Of a DNA stretch of 64,000 bases, positions 1 to 12,589 are shown one piece after another; position 1 is the stretch's first letter, and the number at the start of each line of letters is the position of its first letter. Where the stretch lies: positions 15,883,555 to 15,947,554 of the forward strand of contig NC_037093.1 of NCBI RefSeq assembly GCF_002994745.2. Direction: 5' to 3'. The notes beneath the pieces are model-generated. The model saw only the letters and a program-made list of their open reading frames with translations, had not been told where the DNA came from and did not search any database. Both the position numbers and the translations under genes were made by a program. This DNA is from Rosa chinensis (Eukaryota > Streptophyta > Magnoliopsida > Rosales > Rosaceae).

Positions 1-2640
1 CCTTCCACGTTGCCATCATGCAAAGGGCAACTCCTCCTAGAGAACTATCCCAGGCCTTCAAAAGGGAGAACCCAGGCCAGAGATTGTCGTCCACCCTCCT
101 CTTTTCACCCTTCCTCTCGTTCCTGTGCATATTAGTATGTTTAAGTGGCCCTAAATGCATAGTTCAAGACCCCCGATCAAAAAAATTTCTTCATTAAAGT
201 TTTTCGCCTCTGTCTCTTATATCTAGCCTCCAAATTTCAGCTCCATTGGAGTCGTTTTGAGACTTGTACACCCCTCCAAGTGGGAGCTATTTAGAAGCGA
301 GCCTGTTCCGGATTTCTGCTTGAATTTCTTCTCTTGCTCTATCCGAATCCCCCACATCTTGTTTGAGACTGATACCAACAGTTGGTAAGATTCTTGAACT
401 ATCAAGTTCCTATTTCTTTCCTTAATATTTAGGCTCAATACATTCAAAACAACTTTTCCACATATTAAGAAGTTTCTGTTTCACTCTGCATGTTCAAGAT
501 TAAGTGAACTTCTTGGCCTACAACGGGCTCAATCCAATCAACTCCCTCAGCTTTCTTCATGTTGAAGTCCTCAAGAAAAACTCACCTTTTTGGTTGTTCC
601 CTGGTGAGTATCATCCTTTCCATAACATTGTTTATTTTTGGTTGTTGTTACAAACTCTTGCAGATTACAACTTGTCACTATTGTTGTTGGAACCATGTTG
701 CTTTAACCTTGAACCTCTCATTCTTTCTGATGTGTTGGATTTTTGCTAGACCATGGTTATCTTAAACATTAAAATCGTGCTTGATCCCAAGAGCTTATTT
801 GTTTTACGGTTGTCCAAACACCATGTCTTCAAAACATCATGTTATTGAGCTATAAGACCTCCCCTTATAGTATTAAAGGATGACTGAAATTTAAGCCTTT
901 AGGAGCTTTAGATATACCCTATAGGTGTCTTAGAGTCTACTTAACTAGCCATTTTGGGTACCAAAAGAGCTTTGAGCAAGAGAACTACTTTATGCAGTTT
1001 TTCAGTTTTCAATACAACCTGACCCAGCTGCATTCATTTCAAAACTGGAGCTAAACTGTTGAGAATTTGGGATCAGTTCCTTCTAGAAAAATATAGTAGA
1101 CACAAAGTGTTTACAAAATTTGAATCACTCCTAAAGCATTTTTCTAGAATTAGTTATGCAATTTTGAAATATGTGGACAGAAGCTGATATTTCTGGAAAG
1201 AATTTGCACATTGTTTTACTTTGGCCTTTAAAACCCCTACTCTTTAAATGGCTTCACTTGAAATTCAATAACCATTTCATTCTTACTGAGTTGGTTGTTA
1301 AACCATCCACCTTTTAAAATTTTCCCAAGAGTTTACCTCTAGTATATTGAACAATTCTCCTCGAACCTTGATAGTTCCTTTTTAAACTCTATTTCCAGCT
1401 TTTAATAGCTTGTCTTTTAAGGGTGTTCTTACCACTTTTTCCTGAAAAGCCAACTCCCAGATGGTCTGGTTATTAGTTAGTAAATTAGATTAAAGGAGGG
1501 GTTTTCTTCGGAGAGCATTGATAGTGATTAGCTAGTCTTGTATATCGTTATTAATGTTGCTTATTGATCTAGGCTCGATGTCATGGTAGGATCTTGTGAA
1601 GTTGGTGGTTGATACAAGGTTGCATTGAGGCCAAGTGCTGCAAGAGAAAGCTCGAGTTCCAGGTAGGAGATGCCTTTAACTCTATCTATGCTTTTCTTGC
1701 ATATACTATGTTTTATATGAGGCCTCTTGCATGGTTTTGAAAATTATCTATTTTACACTTGAAATGGTTTGCGTGGTTGGATTGATGTGTTGGCAATTGA
1801 TGGAGATGTAAGGAGATGTTTGTTCCTCCTTGAGCCACCGGTGGTGGGCAGTGTGCACCATGCCCTTGTTATTGAATTATCCCCTTTGTCTCTAGCCTTG
1901 TGATAATTGAATTCCGGAAAGTGATTGGCTAGATGGACGGTTATGATGGAAGTTGTGGAAAGAGATCAATTGCCGTGGGATTGTAATTACATGGTGACAA
2001 TCACGTGGAATCGCAAACCGATTTTTATCTACTACTTTTTATCAAAACGATAACTCATGTTTTTAAACTTAGATATGGGGGCGGGCATGGGCAATGACTG
2101 GATGTAGGAGCCTAACCCCTACTTTAGTTTGTTTTGCAGGCTGTTGTTGTCGAAGCTTGGATACGAAGGATAATCCTTGGAGGCCACAATTTGTTTTATT
2201 ATTTGGCATGTTCGATCTTGTTAAATTTTTGTAACGATATGTATGGTTGATGATGCGTGTGATTGCTTACCACCAAAGTGGAACCCTAGGGTTAGAACCT
2301 CCATTTGAGTTTAGGTCCTATTGGGCTAGACCTAGAAGACTCACGTAAATTACCATTCAATGAACCTAATGTAAACTTGGGCTAAGAACTAAAAATGACG
2401 TAGGTTCTAAATTCAACACAACACCATCTTCCTTTTCTCTTCCTCGTCTAGTTTACAATCTTGTGGTTATGAGCCAAGCCCACTATACAAGCCTAAGAAT
2501 TTCGGGCTTATAGATTTCTTGTTCTCCAACCTAAAGGCCTTGTCTCTTTGAGGAATTCTAGGCCCAAAACACTTACTCCCTAAGTGTCGCGGGTGTAGGG
2601 TTCCTTGGGGAGGCTGCGTTGTGGTAATCCAGTCTCCGGG
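1..2640. other. non-coding, repeat-like, no gene recognised
   Basis: Only short chance reading frames are visible and none resembles a protein I know. The base composition and patches such as 1800-2010 and 2100-2200 look like LTR or other retroelement non-coding DNA, but I found no paired ends. I see no tRNA, rRNA or host exon with convincing splice sites here. Confidence 0.4.
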
Positions 2641-3105
2641 TCGCCACACGTTTTATGACTCACTTGACAAGTTGGGTATCCGTGATCTGTATGCTCCAAC
2701 TTGAGGGGGAGCGTTGGCATGAGTCACTCTCCATAGTTGTAGGAATTATAGTATAATTAGGATTGTATAGTTAAGGAGAATATTATGTAGTTAAGGGGGA
2801 GAATATCACAGTGTAATTAGCTTTCTATTAGCATTGTGTATACTTTGTATAGTACTCCATCTTTGGAGAATATCAATACATCAGAAATTCCCAAACTTCC
2901 TCTTTGCCTTTCTTCTGTTTGACTCTATTTGTTGTAATAAAACTTGTTCTTCACCACTAGTGAATTGGTTGCATCTTTTGGGTTCTTAAGAGTTAGAGCC
3001 TCGCAATATTTTTAACCTCAATTTGAGGTTTTCACTGGGTAAACAAATTTATGTTTTCTATGTGATTTTCGATTATCAGTACAGTAGGGATAGCAACACA
3101 ACTAT
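2641..3105 (+). mobile_element. Ty1/copia retrotransposon 3' end with LTR (fragment)
   Basis: Reading from about 2652 gives a short peptide ending DKLGIRDLYAPT and then a stop, which resembles the extreme C-terminus of a copia polyprotein. It is followed by a purine-rich tract (2701-2711) and LTR-like sequence from about 2715. The stretch 2970-3105 has an inverted relative at 11769-11905 (shared text TATCAATCCCCGA and a gene-like GGTTTTCACTG stretch). This supports a common LTR 3' end. The right border is not certain, and the 5' parts of the element are absent. Confidence 0.5.
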
Positions 3106-5335
3106 CAATCCCCGATACCCAGAAACACGTTCATCCTAGCATTTTCAACATATCTCCATAACTTTTTGTATACAGCTTGCCAAGTAATGAGCAATGCTGT
3201 AGTACTTTCTCCCTTGTTGGTTCCACGGGTGAAAAATTCCCATTTATAAGTCTCTTTGATAAACTCATCACATAGACCAAACTCCTTGGAAGACTGATCA
3301 AGCTCACCATTTTTAATTGCAACTACTACAATCTTTATTCAAGAGATGATGCAACCGCTGCAATTACATTCTGCTTTCCTTTTCCACCTTATTTAGGAGC
3401 AAGGTAGCAGCAAGAAATTCCCTAATATTATTATTGTCTATATCACCTGTTGACATCAGTGTAATTGATCAACCACCTAACAAAAAATGTAGCCATACAT
3501 ATTGGTGGTTATTAATAATTGGACATGGTGAATGGAAATTTCTCAGGTGTTGTAGAGGCAGAGAAGTGGGGTAAACGAGGTGATTAGGGATTTGTGTAAG
3601 TGAAGTAACGAAATGGGTCATATGAGAATGGATTGGAGAAACAGAGTGAGTATAAATGACCATACTACATCTAAATGTGAAATTGAGGAATTGGGTAATT
3701 TGTTGTGATGGTGTGGGTACTATTGCAGTGTTCGAATGTGCGGAGTATGCGAACGCGAATAGTGAGAGAAATCAGTGTAGGAGCATAATTGCTTTGGATA
3801 ACCTAATAATACCCGATATTAGGCCATCACACAGACAACACTTGTGGCCCTTGCCACATTGACCTAATCTATGGGCTCTGAAGCCACATAATTCACGACC
3901 CTAAAAATGATTTTAAAAAGTAAAATTAAACTTCGTTCATTTCATCTCGACGAATACAGACACTTGGGCTACCGATAGCTTGCAGTACACGTACAAATCA
4001 TTCTACTACTGGACTCATTCAATGATTCAAACGCATTGATGAACCAAAACGATGTCACTTCACTTGACTAGACTAGAGCGCGCAACCAGAAATGGGCTGA
4101 ATAGAGTGATTGACAGCCCAATAAAAAATGGGGATCCTAACAGAAAATATGGGTCTTCCCTTACCCGCTGTCAAGGCTGCATTAGTCATTTTGTTAGTTT
4201 TTTTGTTTTTGTTTTGAGGAAGGCTCTAGTTAAATTCGACCTGTTTCTATTTGCACCAGTATTCATGAACTAAATTCAGTATGAAAAGATGATCAACCCT
4301 GGTATTATCTAGAGCACTCTTATTAAAATATAAATTCAAATCAGGTTGATTAAGCTTATAATAGCTAGATTATCCTATCATTAAAAATTGCATGTCTACA
4401 GTCTTAACTTAATTTTACTTGGAGCCCACTCCCATTAAACTTAACGACGGACCCGAATTCAAGTAATTTATACCTATTTAACCCACTAAACCAAACAGGC
4501 AGTTGCGTATAGCGAATTATAATTCGGTCTTCAACAAGTTGGTGCTGGGTTTCTTATTTCCTTTTTGTTACTTAATGTTTTTTATTGCCTGTTTGGAGGG
4601 GTTGCTTCTTGTTACAGTTTTCACAATACTCTCTTTCTTGCACGATGCTTAAGTTTGACCGGCATATTATTTAGTCTTTGACTTACTCCACCTACTACTA
4701 ATTAATTTTCAATTAAATATCTAGACTTTTTCTACCTTAAAATGGATTTTCTTTCCTTTGTCTGATAGACCGGCCGCGGAATACCTTAAGCCCAGTGATA
4801 TCAACCCAAAAATCATGCTTAAGTTTTGGTCAGAAATTTAATTCCTTAACTAATAAGTAATCAGAAATTTCTACACAATTGATCTCGATGGGGGTGGGAG
4901 TTGGTAGTTATCTAAAGAAGGTGAGTGGTTATGGATGTCTTTTTCTTTATTTTTTTTTATTTTCTGTTATTTGTAGTTTTACTTGTTTACCATTTCTAAT
5001 TAATTTGGTTTTCATTCTATTTTAGTATATAAAATGTATTTAAGTTAAAAAAAAAAATCTATTTTAGCTGACAAACTCTCTTTTATTAAATATAGTATTT
5101 TTTTTAATAGGCCTACGGGGCTAGATAATATATTCATCACAAACCAGAGTAGGTCGTTATATAACTTTCCGCTGCCATTTAAGGGCATAGATAGACAAGA
5201 AGATAGTGTTACCACTTACAGTGGTACATAGAAATAGACCTACTCATTATACATTCATATATGTAGAGATAGCGGGGATCCTTCTTTAGTACTACACTGG
5301 AGGCGCTAGAGATCTGAGTTCCTACCGAACATTAT
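3106..5335. other. intergenic, nothing assigned
   Basis: There are small reading frames on both strands, at most about 73 codons, with no recognisable domain and no supporting splice structure. I see AT-rich sequence with poly-A and poly-T runs and no paired repeat ends. Confidence 0.4.
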
Positions 5336-5339
5336 TGTA

Positions 5340-5960
5340 ATTAGACAAACTAAAAACATAGTGTGGGCCCTAGCCCAAATTTGAAGCCCAGCAGCCCAAA
5401 GAGAAAGTTCAAAACTCTAGGACCAGCAAGATTGTTGGAGCAAGCCCAAAAACCCCTCTCCTTCACGCGCAGTGGCCGTGTAGTGCCTCCAACGCATCCA
5501 ACCTCGCTAACCCACGTCCTCGCTGGTCGGAACCCAGCGTCCAACACTTGCCTACATCGCCGCACAACTCTACAACCACCAAGTTGATGCTGGATCAGCC
5601 AGAAACCTTGCCGTCGCATAGCCCCTGAGAACCATACCGCCACGCAGCCATTCGACCCACGCCGCTGTCGCCGCTGCCAGATCTGTAGAACCCACGCTGC
5701 CGCTTAGGCCATCCTTGCACAACCCAACCACCCCGCATAAAGCCTTCGTTTGATGCTCACCATCCAGTCACCCATCTGCCCCTTGAGCTAAAACCACTCT
5801 CTAGACCAAGTCGAGCAAACATAGCTTTCAATACCCATCCGACAGCGACTCATTAGCGGCCAGGCAAACTCATACCGATCCCAAGCGCCACCGAACGAGT
5901 AGATTTTGCAAAACCCTAGACCAAGAGAATCCGAGTTTTTTGGAGCTCCAGAAGAGAGAC
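5340..5960 (-). other. GC-richer stretch, possible retroelement leader
   Basis: This block is distinctly richer in G and C than its surroundings and has an open frame of about 97 codons on the minus strand (5350-5643) that I do not recognise. Read on the minus strand it contains CTAGGGTTTTGC-type text, as is common at the 5' ends of plant non-LTR or LARD elements. A comparable block sits at 36300-37020. Function is not assigned. Confidence 0.25.
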
Positions 5961-6002
5961 GATGTTACTTGTTTATAGGTATTATTAAATATAGTATAGA
6001 TA

Positions 6003-6353
6003 CAGTAAAACTCCTATAAATAAATAATATTGGGACTACTAGAAAATTATTACTTTAGAAGGCCAGGGTTATTATATTATCAATAATTTAATAATTTATT
6101 CTATTATCAATAAATGAATATGTATTACTTTAGAGAGAGATTATCAAGATCCAGATGATAGTTGTGCTCTACCAAATGTTTCTTCAAAAGAGGCATTTCA
6201 TGCAGTAATATCTTTGAATAACTACTCTCTACAAAATGATAAAACATACCAAATTTGGTGCATGCATTGCAGAAAATTAAGGGTGAACTTCCATTCGGTT
6301 TAGATACAAGAAAAAAGCAAAGAACTATGGAAGGATATTTTAAGAATAGTTAA
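6003..6353 (+). pseudogene. Pogo/Tigger (CENP-B-like) transposon remnant
   Basis: The 5' end begins CAGTAAAACTCCTATAAAT directly after a TA dinucleotide, which matches Tc1/mariner-Pogo ends. From about 6139 the sequence encodes a peptide that begins YQDPDDSCALPNVSSKEAFH and, after a +1 frameshift near 6265, ends in KKQRTMEGYFKNS followed by a stop at 6351-6353. That is the C-terminal tail of plant Tigger/CENP-B-like DDE transposases. The DDE core is absent, so this is an internally deleted, dead copy. The next element inserted exactly at its stop codon. Confidence 0.65.
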
Positions 6354-6355
6354 AT

Positions 6356-7082
6356 GGGTGAGGCTATTGCCACCCTATAATTTTCTTTGTTCACCCTACT
6401 TGCTCATTACACCCTACAATTTAATTTCAATTATTAGATTTACTTATCCAACCCACTTCTCTTTCCAAGAATATCCTCCATCATATGACATATCAAATTA
6501 AAAAAGAAATTTTGTTTAACGAAAATTTCTCATTTAATTTATATCAATTAAAAAGACGTCCTAAATTATAGTAAAGTTTCCTAATAAAATCATAATTTGA
6601 TTTACTTCCATTTTTTTTATTTTTTCCATTCAGTTTCAATGTTTGTTTATTTCAATCCATATTAAAAAAATTAGGAAGTGCTACTATGAGCAATGAAAAA
6701 AAGATTGATTTTTTTTTTCGTGTTTTAAATTTTTTTACTTTCAATGTTTATAAAGGTATTATAAAGATTTTGATGAAGTTAACACTAATGGTTTGTGAAT
6801 TGAATAATGAATTAACGATGAGGACGCAACGTACAAAAAGATAAAAAAGAAAATTGTAATAAATTGAAATTTGGATGGAGAAGATGAAGATTAATGTTAT
6901 CAGAAGAGAAATTAAGTAGTTTTGTATTTAATTAGTTATGTATTTAGTTTTCCGTAAAGATTTGAATTTTAGAAAATTAGTATACTTATTAGTTATTTTG
7001 CATTTGGGTAATATAGTCTTTCAAGAATTCAAATATTTGTAGGGTGAACAAAGAAAATGGTAGGGTGGCAATAGCCGCACCC
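6356..7082. mobile_element. Mutator-like MITE, 727 bp
   Basis: The ends are inverted repeats: GGGTGAGGCTATTGCCACCC on the left, and on the right the complement of GGGTGCGGCTATTGCCACCC. The similarity continues through TTTTCTTTGTTCACCCTAC. A perfect 9-bp target duplication, TAGTTAAAT, lies at 6347-6355 and 7083-7091. A 9-bp duplication is typical of the Mutator superfamily. The interior is AT-rich and non-coding, so the element is non-autonomous. Confidence 0.85.
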
Positions 7083-7091
7083 TAGTTAAAT

Positions 7092-7540
7092 TGAGAAAAT
7101 AGAAATTGTTAAAAGTTCCTTAATATGTATTAAAAAAATTTATATACTATTTCTTTTATGTATTTCATCAATCATTAATATCTTTTGTGATATGATACGT
7201 TAACATTTTCTCATATATGTCCTATTTAATGTAATATTTACCACTTTGAGGACTCATGTTACCACTTTAAGGACTCATGTGATAACTAGAAAAAAATCCT
7301 TATTAAAGTAAATAAGGTTCTCATTAGGGTAAAATAGGTTACTAGAAAAAATTCCTCATTAAGATAAATAAGGTCCTCGATCGTTAGAGTATAGTAGGTT
7401 CTCATTGAGTAATTAAGTCCTAACAGTGGTAATTGTAGTAAGTTTTCATTTGAGTAATTAAGTCATAAAAGTGGTCATTGTATATATGCCATATGTTAAC
7501 ATATTGTAGAATTTCCTAATTTCTTTATGCATCTTATCAA
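7092..7540. other. intergenic with degenerate short repeats
   Basis: Short motifs such as GGACTCATGT, AAATAAGGT and GAGTAATTAAGTC recur several times between 7240 and 7480. No gene or paired repeat ends are visible. Confidence 0.4.
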
Positions 7541-7544
7541 TTAG

Positions 7545-8517
7545 GAAAATGCTTTGGATCCCAAAATTCTATACAAAAAAACCATCACAAATGACATGGC
7601 ATTGACCACATCAGCCCTAATGAACCTCCAACAATTTAAGTTGTCATATTTTATTTTTTTATTTGGAATATATATTTAAATTAGTCTATTCATCTCTAAG
7701 ATATTAGAAAACAGAAAAAGAAAAATGCGGTAAAGTTAATCAATCAACAAAGCGCGCAAACTCATGTCTTGATAAACCCTAAAAAATTCAATACTCATCC
7801 TCCATATATCGCAACCGCCTATCCACCACCCAGTAAATTCTTTATTCTATTGTTAAAAAAAAAAGAAGTAAATTCTTTGTTCTCTCTTTTAATTTTTGGA
7901 ACCAATCTAATGGATTCAAAACAAGTTGGCCAAATTAACTTCTAGCACTAACAAAGATAGAAGTTGGCTAAACAAGTTGTATTTGCTGACAAAGATCTGT
8001 TCTTTGGGATGATGAAAATCTAGCACTGACAAAAATAAGATTATTACAATGCAGAGATAATCTTAATCTCTTAATAAGAGTTAACTCACAGTTTTTCATC
8101 ACAATCTCTTGTGATTATGATTTGCAAAGCCAATTTATGCCTTGTGGTTGCTATATTCATAATCATCTTCTTATTTTTGGATTTTCATACGCAGCACCTT
8201 CTTTTTTTTTATTGAAATTAGAGATGAGTTTTCGTTTCTTGGGTTCCAGATTTTGCACCAAAGAGATTGTGGTATATGAGAATATCCCGGGTGTTTGAAG
8301 ATCAATTTTTGGGATTGCAAGGAGACATTATTTTTCTCATTTTTTTCTAAAAAAAATATAATATTAGTTAATTACATACATGGTGGAAACTATAAAATGA
8401 AAATTAATTGACATTATTACATGTAACATGTTGAAGATTACTACAGATGAGGTGGCAAATGCCACATCATTTGAGATAAGAATTTAGTATAATATTTAGG
8501 TGTCTCCAGCACTACTC
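7545..8517. mobile_element. old TIR element (candidate)
   Basis: The left part (about 7550-7620) and the reverse complement of the right part (about 8440-8515) share diverged text, including CAAATGACATGGCATTGACCAC against CAAATGATGTGGCATTTGCCAC. This suggests an aged terminal-inverted-repeat transposon of about 970 bp. I could not read a clean target duplication, and the interior is non-coding. Confidence 0.4.
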
Positions 8518-8700
8518 CTAATTTATATGTAAAAAGTCAATTAATCTAGAGACAAAAATGGTTTTATATATCATCTTCATTTTTTATTTTTTTAAATTCC
8601 ACTAGGAAGAATACTAGAATGTTTCATCTTGATTTAAGTATATTAATCGGCTGCTCAACGACCACTCAGACCTAACGCCCTGCACAGACGATTATGTACC

Positions 8701-8708
8701 TATAAAAA
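8701..8708 (+). promoter_or_regulatory. TATA box of first CYP74C gene
   Basis: TATAAAAA lies 135 bases before the start codon and is conserved in the tandem copy (16373-16380) within the shared text CCTATAAAAACACAC. The intervening ~100-base leader is also conserved between the copies. Confidence 0.6.
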
Positions 8709-8835
8709 CACACTTTGCATATGAGATTATAACACAAAGTCACAAACTACAAAACCCAGAAGCCAATTACACTCGCTCAAAAAAAAAAAAAGGCCAAGAC
8801 GAAGACAATTACACAAATTATCAAAAAGTTTGATA

Positions 8836-10293
8836 ATGTCATCTTCATCTTCTTCTGCCGTTCCCAAACCACAACCAAAGCTTCCACTGAAACAAATCCC
8901 TGGTGACTATGGCGCACCCTTCTTTGGTGCCATCAAGGATCGCTACGATTTTTTCTACAATCAAGGTCGTGACGAGTTCTTCAAAGCCCGGATCCAAACG
9001 TACAACTCCACTGTGTTCCGTACAAACATGCCTCCTGGTCCATTCATTGCTTCAAACCCAAAGGTTGTGACAGTCCTGGATGCCATAAGCTTTCCGATTC
9101 TCTTCGACAACTCCAAAGTCGAAAAACGTGATATCTTTGATGGCACTTACATGCCATCAACAGACTTCACCGGTGGCTATCGCATCTGCTCATTTCTTGA
9201 TCCATCCGAAGCCAAACACACTTCTCTAAAAAACTTCTTTTTGTCTCTACTCTCTGCTAACCACGAGAATGTTATACCACTTTTCCATACCCACTTCACC
9301 AACCTCTTTGTCAAAGCCGAGGCTCAGTTGTTAAAAGATGGAAAATCAGACTTTAACACACTGAATGACAAAACTTCATTCGACTTCATCTTTGAGCTGT
9401 TTTTTGGGAAAAACCCATCGGACACAACTCTGGGGTCCAAAGGATCAACCTTGGTTACCCTTTGGCTCTTACCCCAACTTTCTCCTCAGCTCACACTAGG
9501 GTTGCCCAAGTTGTTCAATGTTTTCGAAGATTTCTTGCTTCACACGTTTCCCTTCCCTGCCCTTTTTGTTAAACCAGCTTATAACAAGGTATACAGGGCC
9601 TTTTACCAGTCTGCAGCTAAGGCCTTGGACGAGGCCGAGAGTAATTTCGGGATTTCAAGAGATGAAGCATGCCACAACCTCGTGTTCTTGGTGTGCTTCA
9701 ATGCTTATGGTGGCATGAAGCTTTTGTTCCCTTCCTTGTTGAAATGGGTTGGATTAGCAGGAGAGGATTTACACGGCAAGCTCCGTGATGAAATAAGGGC
9801 AGTTGTTAAAGAAGCTGGAGGTAAGATTACTCTTGCAGCATTGGATAAGATGACACTAACCAAGTCAGTTGTTTATGAGGCCTTGAGGATTGATCCTTCC
9901 GTCCCATTCCAATACGGAAAGGCCAAGGAAGATCTAATAATCGAGAGCCATGACGCAGCATTTGAGATAAAAAAGGGAGACATAATCTTCGGGTACCAGA
10001 CCATTGCAACTAGGGATGGAAAGATTTTCAAGAACCCCGAGGAGTTTGTAGGTGACAGGTTTGTGGGGGAGGGCGAGAAGCTGCTGAAGTACGTGTGGTG
10101 GTCCAACGGCCCCGAGACGGTGAGTCCAGCCGCCGGGGACAAGCAGTGCGCCGGGAAGGATCTCGTGGTGCTCATGAACCGGATAATGTTAGTCGAGTTC
10201 TTCCTTCGTTATGACACTTTTACGCTCGACGTCGGAACGTTTTTGTTAGGACCCAAAGTGACGTTCAAGACTTTGACCCCAGCTTCGTCCTGA
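8836..10293 (+). CDS. CYP74C-type fatty acid hydroperoxide-metabolising P450 (tandem copy 1)
   Basis: This single-exon gene encodes 485 residues, a normal length for a CYP74 without a transit peptide. I start it at the ATG at 8836; the frame extends upstream only through a TTG. Visible CYP74 features are PPGPF near residue 66, the I-helix core FNAYGG (288-293), ExxR at E348-R351, and the haem loop DKQCAGKD with the ligand at C438. CYP74 enzymes rearrange or cleave lipoxygenase-made fatty acid hydroperoxides without O2 or a reductase. The text, including the lack of a plastid-targeting leader, is closest to the CYP74C group (9/13-hydroperoxide lyases and 9-allene oxide synthases). Sequence alone does not settle lyase versus synthase. 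The residue three before the haem Cys is preceded by Asp (DKQC), where the common form is NKQC, as in the neighbouring copy. Confidence 0.92.
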   Translation: MSSSSSSAVPKPQPKLPLKQIPGDYGAPFFGAIKDRYDFFYNQGRDEFFKARIQTYNSTVFRTNMPPGPFIASNPKVVTVLDAISFPILFDNSKVEKRDIFDGTYMPSTDFTGGYRICSFLDPSEAKHTSLKNFFLSLLSANHENVIPLFHTHFTNLFVKAEAQLLKDGKSDFNTLNDKTSFDFIFELFFGKNPSDTTLGSKGSTLVTLWLLPQLSPQLTLGLPKLFNVFEDFLLHTFPFPALFVKPAYNKVYRAFYQSAAKALDEAESNFGISRDEACHNLVFLVCFNAYGGMKLLFPSLLKWVGLAGEDLHGKLRDEIRAVVKEAGGKITLAALDKMTLTKSVVYEALRIDPSVPFQYGKAKEDLIIESHDAAFEIKKGDIIFGYQTIATRDGKIFKNPEEFVGDRFVGEGEKLLKYVWWSNGPETVSPAAGDKQCAGKDLVVLMNRIMLVEFFLRYDTFTLDVGTFLLGPKVTFKTLTPASS

Positions 10294-10885
10294 ATTTGAA
10301 GCTAGTCATATTTTTTTTTTCTCAACATATATTTACCTTCGAATCATGTACTCCTTCCTTGGTCAATGTTCTTCCTGCCATTTTTTCATTGTATTGTTGG
10401 GTTCGTGTAAATTTTGTGTTGTTTGTTTGTATTGAAGAATTCATTGTAATGTGGAGAATGACAGTAAAGTTTACTAATGAATTTACGTTAGAGTGCACGT
10501 ATTTAATTAATATGCCTATTAGTTCAGTCTGATATATATATATTTTTTTGAGAATGAGTTCAGTCTGATATAAAAGGTCCTTCTAATAAGGGATTTTTTG
10601 CCAATTTGAGGGACACATTCACAGCCGTTGGGTCTGTTTTAATGAGCTTGGACGGCAGAGATTAAGTCAAGTGATTTACCCTTTTCTAAGCCTCCAACCC
10701 GAATTCCTAATCTCCCCGATTCTTTCCGGAGAGTATCGACAACGCTTAGAGAATTCACCCGACCAATTCGCATCTCAAGCACCATCTATTTCTTCAAGTG
10801 AGAGAATATATGATTTCTTGAGGGAAATAGTCCACTCTTGCCTCAGTTTTCAATTGATCAATTGTAGCAATTTCTCAGATCATTC

Positions 10886-11006
10886 ATGGCGGAACGAACT
10901 TTAGAGACGATGCATGGATTGAGAGGGATGTACCGTCGCAAGATTCTTCCGGCATCGCGAGTCTTTGGCATATCAATGGAGGCGATGGGGTGCAAAGACT
11001 TAATTG
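10886..11006 (+). pseudogene. captured first exon (candidate), unidentified gene
   Basis: An ATG opens a 40-codon frame starting MAERTLETMHGLRGMYRRK and runs to a GT donor (TTAATTG|GTAATC). It lies just inside the left TIR of the 5.5-kb element, where a captured 5' exon would be expected. I do not recognise the protein, and no following exon was confidently found. Confidence 0.3.
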
Positions 11007-11768
11007 GTAATCTAATTTCATGAGGGATTCCGTATGTGCTTGGATTTCTATATAATCAATGGTATCGGGGTTGGATTATTGGAATCTGAATTGGTGATCT
11101 TGTTTCATAGAATCAGGGTCTTCGAACCATGTCCATCTTAATTATCGACTTAATCTGTTAAAATATTGGTATATAATCAATATAGCCGTGTAATTTGTAA
11201 ATTAAAATCTGATTATACACCATTAATTGCCTGGGAATTCATTGTTGATGCACTATCACTGATTTTGCTTGTTCAATTTTTATATACATTCAAGTTTATA
11301 GACTTTCTTTCAGGTGAGGAATGTAGGTGCTTAATTTGATCTCCAAGCAGCTTTAGACAATTAGACCATTTAGTAAATTTTCTTTATTAAATCCTAGTCT
11401 TTTCTTTGTTTGAAGTAATTTATGTCTATTTTTAGGTTGATCATGAGTAAATGGTGCCAAGTTATCTGCAGGCTTTTTTCAAAGATGACCAATTTTTGAG
11501 ACACCAACTTTAATTGGAGATTTGCCATTTCCTTTTTATGATCTGTGTATGCAGAGGTCATGTTGATAATACATGAAGCTTATGTTGTGTGTAGACAGAG
11601 AATAAATTAAAGCTCCTTATGGTATGGTCCTAATGACGAAGTGAATGAAGTATCTGATATGGACAAGGAATGGCATATCATAATATTGGCTTATAGACAT
11701 GATCAATTCCATACGATGGGATACCATTGAAAATACTTGGATGAAATGTTTTTCTAGGTTTCGGGGAT

Positions 11769-12589
11769 TGATAGACACGTTATAATCCTTACTGGGCAGA
11801 AATCAAAAAATTCACACAGAAAGCACAATTTTGGTTACGCAGTGAAAACCTCAACTTCGAGATTAAAAATACTGCGGGGCTCTTACTCTTGAGAACCCAA
11901 ATAAAATCAATCAACTTATTGATGAAGGATATGGTTCTTTACAAACACAGATCTCTCTCTACGCGGCTACAATCTCTAGACTCACTAGAGAGGTGTTTGT
12001 CTTGAATCTTGACCTTCTTCTTCACTTGAACGATCTGCAAATATCGCTCCACTTGCACCACCAATCTTCTCTATTTATCTCAAGAGAATCAATGCATGTA
12101 TATGAATGAACAATGAAACACTTAGACACGGAACAAGTGTTTCATGGACTCCTATGGAACTCTTTCTAAGCAAGCAAGACACACAATAATTCTTGTATCC
12201 AAATCGCTTATACAATCAACGCAACTTTTCTGAATATATTGAGGAGAAAATAAATTCACAATTAAGACTACCCTAATTGGACTCCTACTAGGAAATATTT
12301 TTTAATAAAAGATATCCAATTAAAATAAACAAATCCTAAATCACCTAAGACTTCAAAAGCACGATTTTATCAGTTGAAAAATATCTTTGGAAAATAAAAT
12401 CTAAAAACCAAAAGATACTTTTCAAAATTGGACTCCCAAAAACGTAGGGTTGACTAGGACTGACTCAGGGATTGCAACACATGTTGCAATCCTGTGCTTA
12501 TGCATGAGATGCAATTACCTGAAATTCTCTGAGATCAGTTTTGATTAACTTTGTAGGCTTCTTCAGTGCTTTGTATAAGTATGCCAACA
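11769..12589 (-). mobile_element. solo LTR, probably Ty1/copia
   Basis: On the minus strand the unit starts TGTTGGCATACTTATAC and ends in the block shared with 2970-3105 (GAGGTTTTCACTG through TATCA). Length is about 820 bases. No internal coding sequence or partner LTR is present, and I found no matching 5-bp target duplication. The borders are therefore approximate. Confidence 0.5.

Larger units (their letters stand above)
8535..10510 (+). repeat. tandem-duplication unit 1 (CYP74C promoter, gene, 3' flank)
   Basis: This unit aligns with 16195-18185. The match starts at the shared GAGACAAAAATGG text upstream, includes the TATA region and leader, the whole coding sequence, and the 3' flank up to AAGTTTACTAATGAATTTAC. 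The two units lie about 7.67 kb apart in direct orientation. Confidence 0.85.

Noticed and set aside
3131..3322. Possible exon on the minus strand (63 codons)
   Set aside because: Two frames are open over part of it and neither matches a family I can name; kept as unassigned.
5350..5643. 97-codon minus-strand gene
   Set aside because: No recognisable domain, GC-rich repeat-like context, and an overlapping plus-strand frame of similar length.
8830..8835. Start of the first CYP74C gene six bases upstream (TTG)
   Set aside because: That codon is TTG, not ATG; the ATG at 8836 gives 485 codons like the other two genes.
9827..10175. Minus-strand frames of 60-100 codons across the CYP74C genes
   Set aside because: They are shadows of the conserved plus-strand coding sequence and recur in all copies.
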